Made by a program: the position numbers and the translations under genes. This document shows, one piece after another, positions 61,785-64,000 of a DNA stretch of 64,000 nt. The first letter of the stretch is position 1; every line of letters starts with the position of its first letter. This DNA comes from Psychrobacillus mangrovi (GTDB taxonomy: Bacteria > Bacillota > Bacilli > Bacillales_A > Planococcaceae), in NCBI RefSeq assembly GCF_037104765.1, contig NZ_JBAWSY010000019.1:1-64000 (forward strand), read 5' to 3'. The notes below the pieces were generated by a model, which saw only the letters and a program-made list of their open reading frames with translations, made no database searches and had not been told where the DNA came from.

Positions 61785-63765
61785 GGACTGCCTCCCATTC
61801 TGTATCATCGATCTCTTCATTTTCGTAATATTCGGTCTTCTCCAGTGACACTTCGGCTATTTTAGTAGCTGATTCAACTATTTCCTTTTCCTCTTCTGGC
61901 GTTCCTTCTACCTCTTCAGCAACCTCCTTGTTCTGCAACAACTTGTTCGAACCATCCCCAGCCATTCGTGCCGCTTGTTGTCTTTCCCTTTTCGTTAGGT
62001 TTGCGCTTTCTACCTTCTCCCTGGATCTTGCTTTGGCTGCTGCAATCTCACTTAAATTGACACTGCCATTCGCTTCAATCCTTGCTTCTTTCACAAATAG
62101 GTTATGTGAATATTCGTTTAAATTCCGTGAATATTCTTGATCTGTGTTCAGAGCCTCCACGTATAACAGGTTCAGTTCATCATAAACGTAAATCTTGGAA
62201 AGATCGCTCGGATCATATTTGAACTTCACTTTGTTTCCTTTGCCTTTCACGCCCAGTTTAATTCTGAGGGCTTTCAACTCTTCCGATTGGTAAAACAGAT
62301 GATTCATTCGTATACCAGTACTTTGAATAGAACCATATTCTAATTTCATTAACGCCACTTTCCAATCTAATTTAGAAGGAGGAATAGCAGGAGTGAACCC
62401 ATTATCTACTGCCTTTTCCCACATCTTTGCAGGAGAAAGTTTATTTCCTCGCTTCTGTTTTGCATAGATATCCACGATAAAAATATGGAGGAGTTCCAGG
62501 AAATCTTCGAGCGTTAACGCCGCGTTTTTTTCTGAATCGTAATCACCCTTTTTCACGACATTCGAAAAAGTAGTACCTGGTAACTGGTGGACAAGTCCCT
62601 CGTTTAACGTTCGAAAGTGTCGCTCTATACTTCCTTTATACCAAGGTTTCCTAGGTGGATTGTGGACGACTTGTACATCTAGTTGAAAACATGCTTCGTA
62701 CAGATGTTTACTCTTAAATTCTTTTCCGCGGTCGGTCACCAATAATTCGGGCAGACCATAAGCAAGCCATTCACCTTTAACACTGGGAAACCGTTCTTTC
62801 AGATACGTCTTTGGTGCAAAGGCATGCAGCAAGCAGTACATCACGGCTGTGTAGGAGGGATCCTCATGACCCACATAAACACCGAGGGGATATCCCGTGT
62901 ATTTATCTAAAGCAGTTGTCACGGTAGGTCGCTGAAGTGTATTGCCATTCTTATCTACCAAGATCAAATCGAGCTTCGTATGGTCTATTTCCACTCTTTC
63001 CAGTGGGTGCTTTGGTTTATCCAAAATTTTGGAACTTCCATGTTTCTTTCTAGCTTCTGCATGCCCCAGTCTCTTTATGTCCCGATCGTACGAATCTGTA
63101 TCATCTATTCTCCTTTTTATTGTTGAAATGGAAGGATGTCTTAGTTTCTCCTCATCCTCCTTACGTTCGAGATTTTTAAGATCAATTTTGTTTATAACCG
63201 CGTGATGCACATCAACAGCTCTAACACGTTCCCTTTTCTGGTAATAGGTCTCCAATACTTCATCAATGATGAGTTCTACTTCCGCTTGAAGCATTTTTTC
63301 TTTTGGACCTGAGTTCCGTGTATTACTCACAAGTGAATGAATACTACCATCTGATCTCTTATAGTCTAATAGCCATCGATAAATGGACCTCTCTGATACC
63401 TCATAACCCTGTTTCAGTAACTTTTCAATGCGGTCTTTGATGTAGGGTCTTAATTTTTGTTCCTTCACTTCTAACAATGGCTCAATAACAAAGTATTTAT
63501 ATTTTGCATCTTCTTGTTCACTTACAGGCAACATAGAAAAGTCTTGAAAATCAAGTCTCACACCTTTTTTATCCTTATCGCCATGTTGAAATTGTAAGGT
63601 GCCTGCTTCCAGGTACTTATAGAGTTCGGTTAAAGAAAACTTTTTCTTAACCGTTCCGAATTCCAAATCTTTAGCTAGATAAACATTCCTCTCCAGTTCA
63701 TCCTCTACCTCAAAGAATCGTTCATTCAACTTAAACCTTGTTCCGATCCCAATATATAACCTCAT
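61768..63765 (-). CDS. tnsB: TnsB/TniA-type DDE transposase
   Basis: This 665-residue Mu-family transposase has N-terminal winged-helix regions (residues 1-230, with RYGYEVSERSIYRWLLDYK-like helices), and an RNase H-fold core with the DDE triad: Asp in VEIDHTKLDLILVD, Asp in ELLVTDRGKEFKS and Glu in PWYKGSIERHFRTLNEG. A beta-barrel domain and a Glu-rich C-terminal tail (about 600-665) that would contact TnsC follow. ATG start behind AGAAGGAGGG. Confidence 0.93.
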   Translation of the reverse strand: MRLYIGIGTRFKLNERFFEVEDELERNVYLAKDLEFGTVKKKFSLTELYKYLEAGTLQFQHGDKDKKGVRLDFQDFSMLPVSEQEDAKYKYFVIEPLLEVKEQKLRPYIKDRIEKLLKQGYEVSERSIYRWLLDYKRSDGSIHSLVSNTRNSGPKEKMLQAEVELIIDEVLETYYQKRERVRAVDVHHAVINKIDLKNLERKEDEEKLRHPSISTIKRRIDDTDSYDRDIKRLGHAEARKKHGSSKILDKPKHPLERVEIDHTKLDLILVDKNGNTLQRPTVTTALDKYTGYPLGVYVGHEDPSYTAVMYCLLHAFAPKTYLKERFPSVKGEWLAYGLPELLVTDRGKEFKSKHLYEACFQLDVQVVHNPPRKPWYKGSIERHFRTLNEGLVHQLPGTTFSNVVKKGDYDSEKNAALTLEDFLELLHIFIVDIYAKQKRGNKLSPAKMWEKAVDNGFTPAIPPSKLDWKVALMKLEYGSIQSTGIRMNHLFYQSEELKALRIKLGVKGKGNKVKFKYDPSDLSKIYVYDELNLLYVEALNTDQEYSRNLNEYSHNLFVKEARIEANGSVNLSEIAAAKARSREKVESANLTKRERQQAARMAGDGSNKLLQNKEVAEEVEGTPEEEKEIVESATKIAEVSLEKTEYYENEEIDDTEWEAVHVKYS

Positions 63766-63825
63766 GAATTACCCTCCTTCTGATGGAAGATGCATTATTT
63801 TCTAATCCACGCTGGCGGGAATGCA

Positions 63826-64000
63826 TCATTTTAGTTCTCCTTTTCTCCAAGCTCCCTCAGCTTTTTTTCTTTCTTTCAACAAAAGTTTTTCTACACGTGC
63901 AATCAATTGTTCCACTTTAAACCTTACAGCTCTAATTGCTTCGATATCAATCTTCTCCTCTTCGAATTTATCTAGTATTGCTTTGTGGGTATGTTCATTT
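63826..64000 (-). CDS. Partial ORF upstream of tnsB (C-terminal end only)
   Basis: The open frame enters from the right edge and ends at TGA 63826-63828, giving 57 visible residues: helical, charged, with FEEEKIDIEAIRAVRFKVEQ and a basic end LLKERKKAEGAWRKGELK. In Tn7-like operons tnsA normally lies at this place, so it may be the end of TnsA, but no endonuclease motif is visible in this part. It ends ~60 bases before the tnsB start. Confidence 0.45.
   Translation of the reverse strand, partial: NEHTHKAILDKFEEEKIDIEAIRAVRFKVEQLIARVEKLLLKERKKAEGAWRKGELK

Larger units (their letters stand above)
56151..64000. mobile_element. Tn7-like transposon inserted in comGA (right end outside window)
   Basis: The element holds tnsB, tnsC and tniQ/tnsD in the usual order, an apparent left end with TGT at 56151 and direct TnsB-site-like repeats, and cargo between 56.6 and 58.9 kb. 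It interrupts comGA, whose 5' part is not in the window. Tn7-type elements have TGT...ACA ends and five-base target duplications; only one end is visible here, so boundary and duplication are unconfirmed. Confidence 0.85.

Noticed and set aside
58977..63765. Possible CRISPR-associated transposon
   Set aside because: No CRISPR array and no cas12k or type I cas genes are visible; the long TnsD-type protein points to fixed-site targeting.

Overview
The window is a low-GC Firmicutes chromosome segment. Gene content and order follow the Bacillus subtilis yqh-yqi region: spo0A, spoIVB, recN, ahrC, dxs, ispA, xseBA, folD, nusB, accCB, spoIIIA, efp, yqhT, lipM, gcv, aroK, comG. The AT-rich composition, a bkd operon without ptb/buk, a coenzyme-B12 ribonucleotide reductase and the shape of the spoIIIA operon suggest a spore-forming member of the Planococcaceae/Caryophanaceae (Psychrobacillus, Lysinibacillus or Sporosarcina type). 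That assignment is inference, not a database result.

Layout. 1-8.8 kb is an accessory zone: a membrane protein, an IS110-type transposase remnant, a c-di-AMP (ydaO/yuaA) riboswitch with terminator in front of a KtrB-type potassium transporter, two GNAT acetyltransferases, a GyrI-like protein, a VOC protein, a KinB-like histidine kinase and a small lipoprotein. 8.8-17 kb is the branched-chain keto acid dehydrogenase operon (bcd, lpdV, bkdAA, bkdAB, bkdB, all minus strand) with a BkdR-like activator upstream that has lost the sigma-54 contact motif. 17-34 kb is the conserved core: DUF2627, GDPD, DUF342, Spo0A, SpoIVB, RecN, ArgR, TlyA, Dxs, IspA, Xse, FolD, NusB, Asp23, AccC and AccB. 34-37 kb holds a strongly reduced spoIIIA operon: AC, AD, a short AE, a tiny AF, AG and AH, without AA or AB. 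37-56 kb continues with efp, yqhT, yqhR, an arylamine N-acetyltransferase, decayed TetR and GNAT genes, nrdJ behind twin NrdR boxes, lipM, a rhodanese, an AAA ATPase, gcvT-PA-PB behind a tandem glycine riboswitch, aroK and the comG pilus operon.

At about 56.15 kb comGA is cut. Only its last ~80 codons remain, and a Tn7-like transposon runs from there past the right edge of the window. Its probable left end has five TGGCG-centred direct repeats. Its machinery is TnsB, TnsC and a long TnsD/TniQ, and an intrinsic terminator sits between tnsC and tniQ. Its cargo is a small membrane protein, a JAMM/MPN-fold protein coupled to a 53-residue protein, and a divergent DUF6710-like gene. The insertion should disable the competence pilus operon. 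The cargo is the best candidate here for an undescribed system.

Functional links: lipM supplies lipoylation needed by glycine cleavage, and BkdB is also a lipoyl protein. LpdV, BkdAA, BkdAB and BkdB form one complex fed by Bcd. KinB-like kinase, Spo0A, SpoIVB and the SpoIIIA proteins all belong to sporulation.
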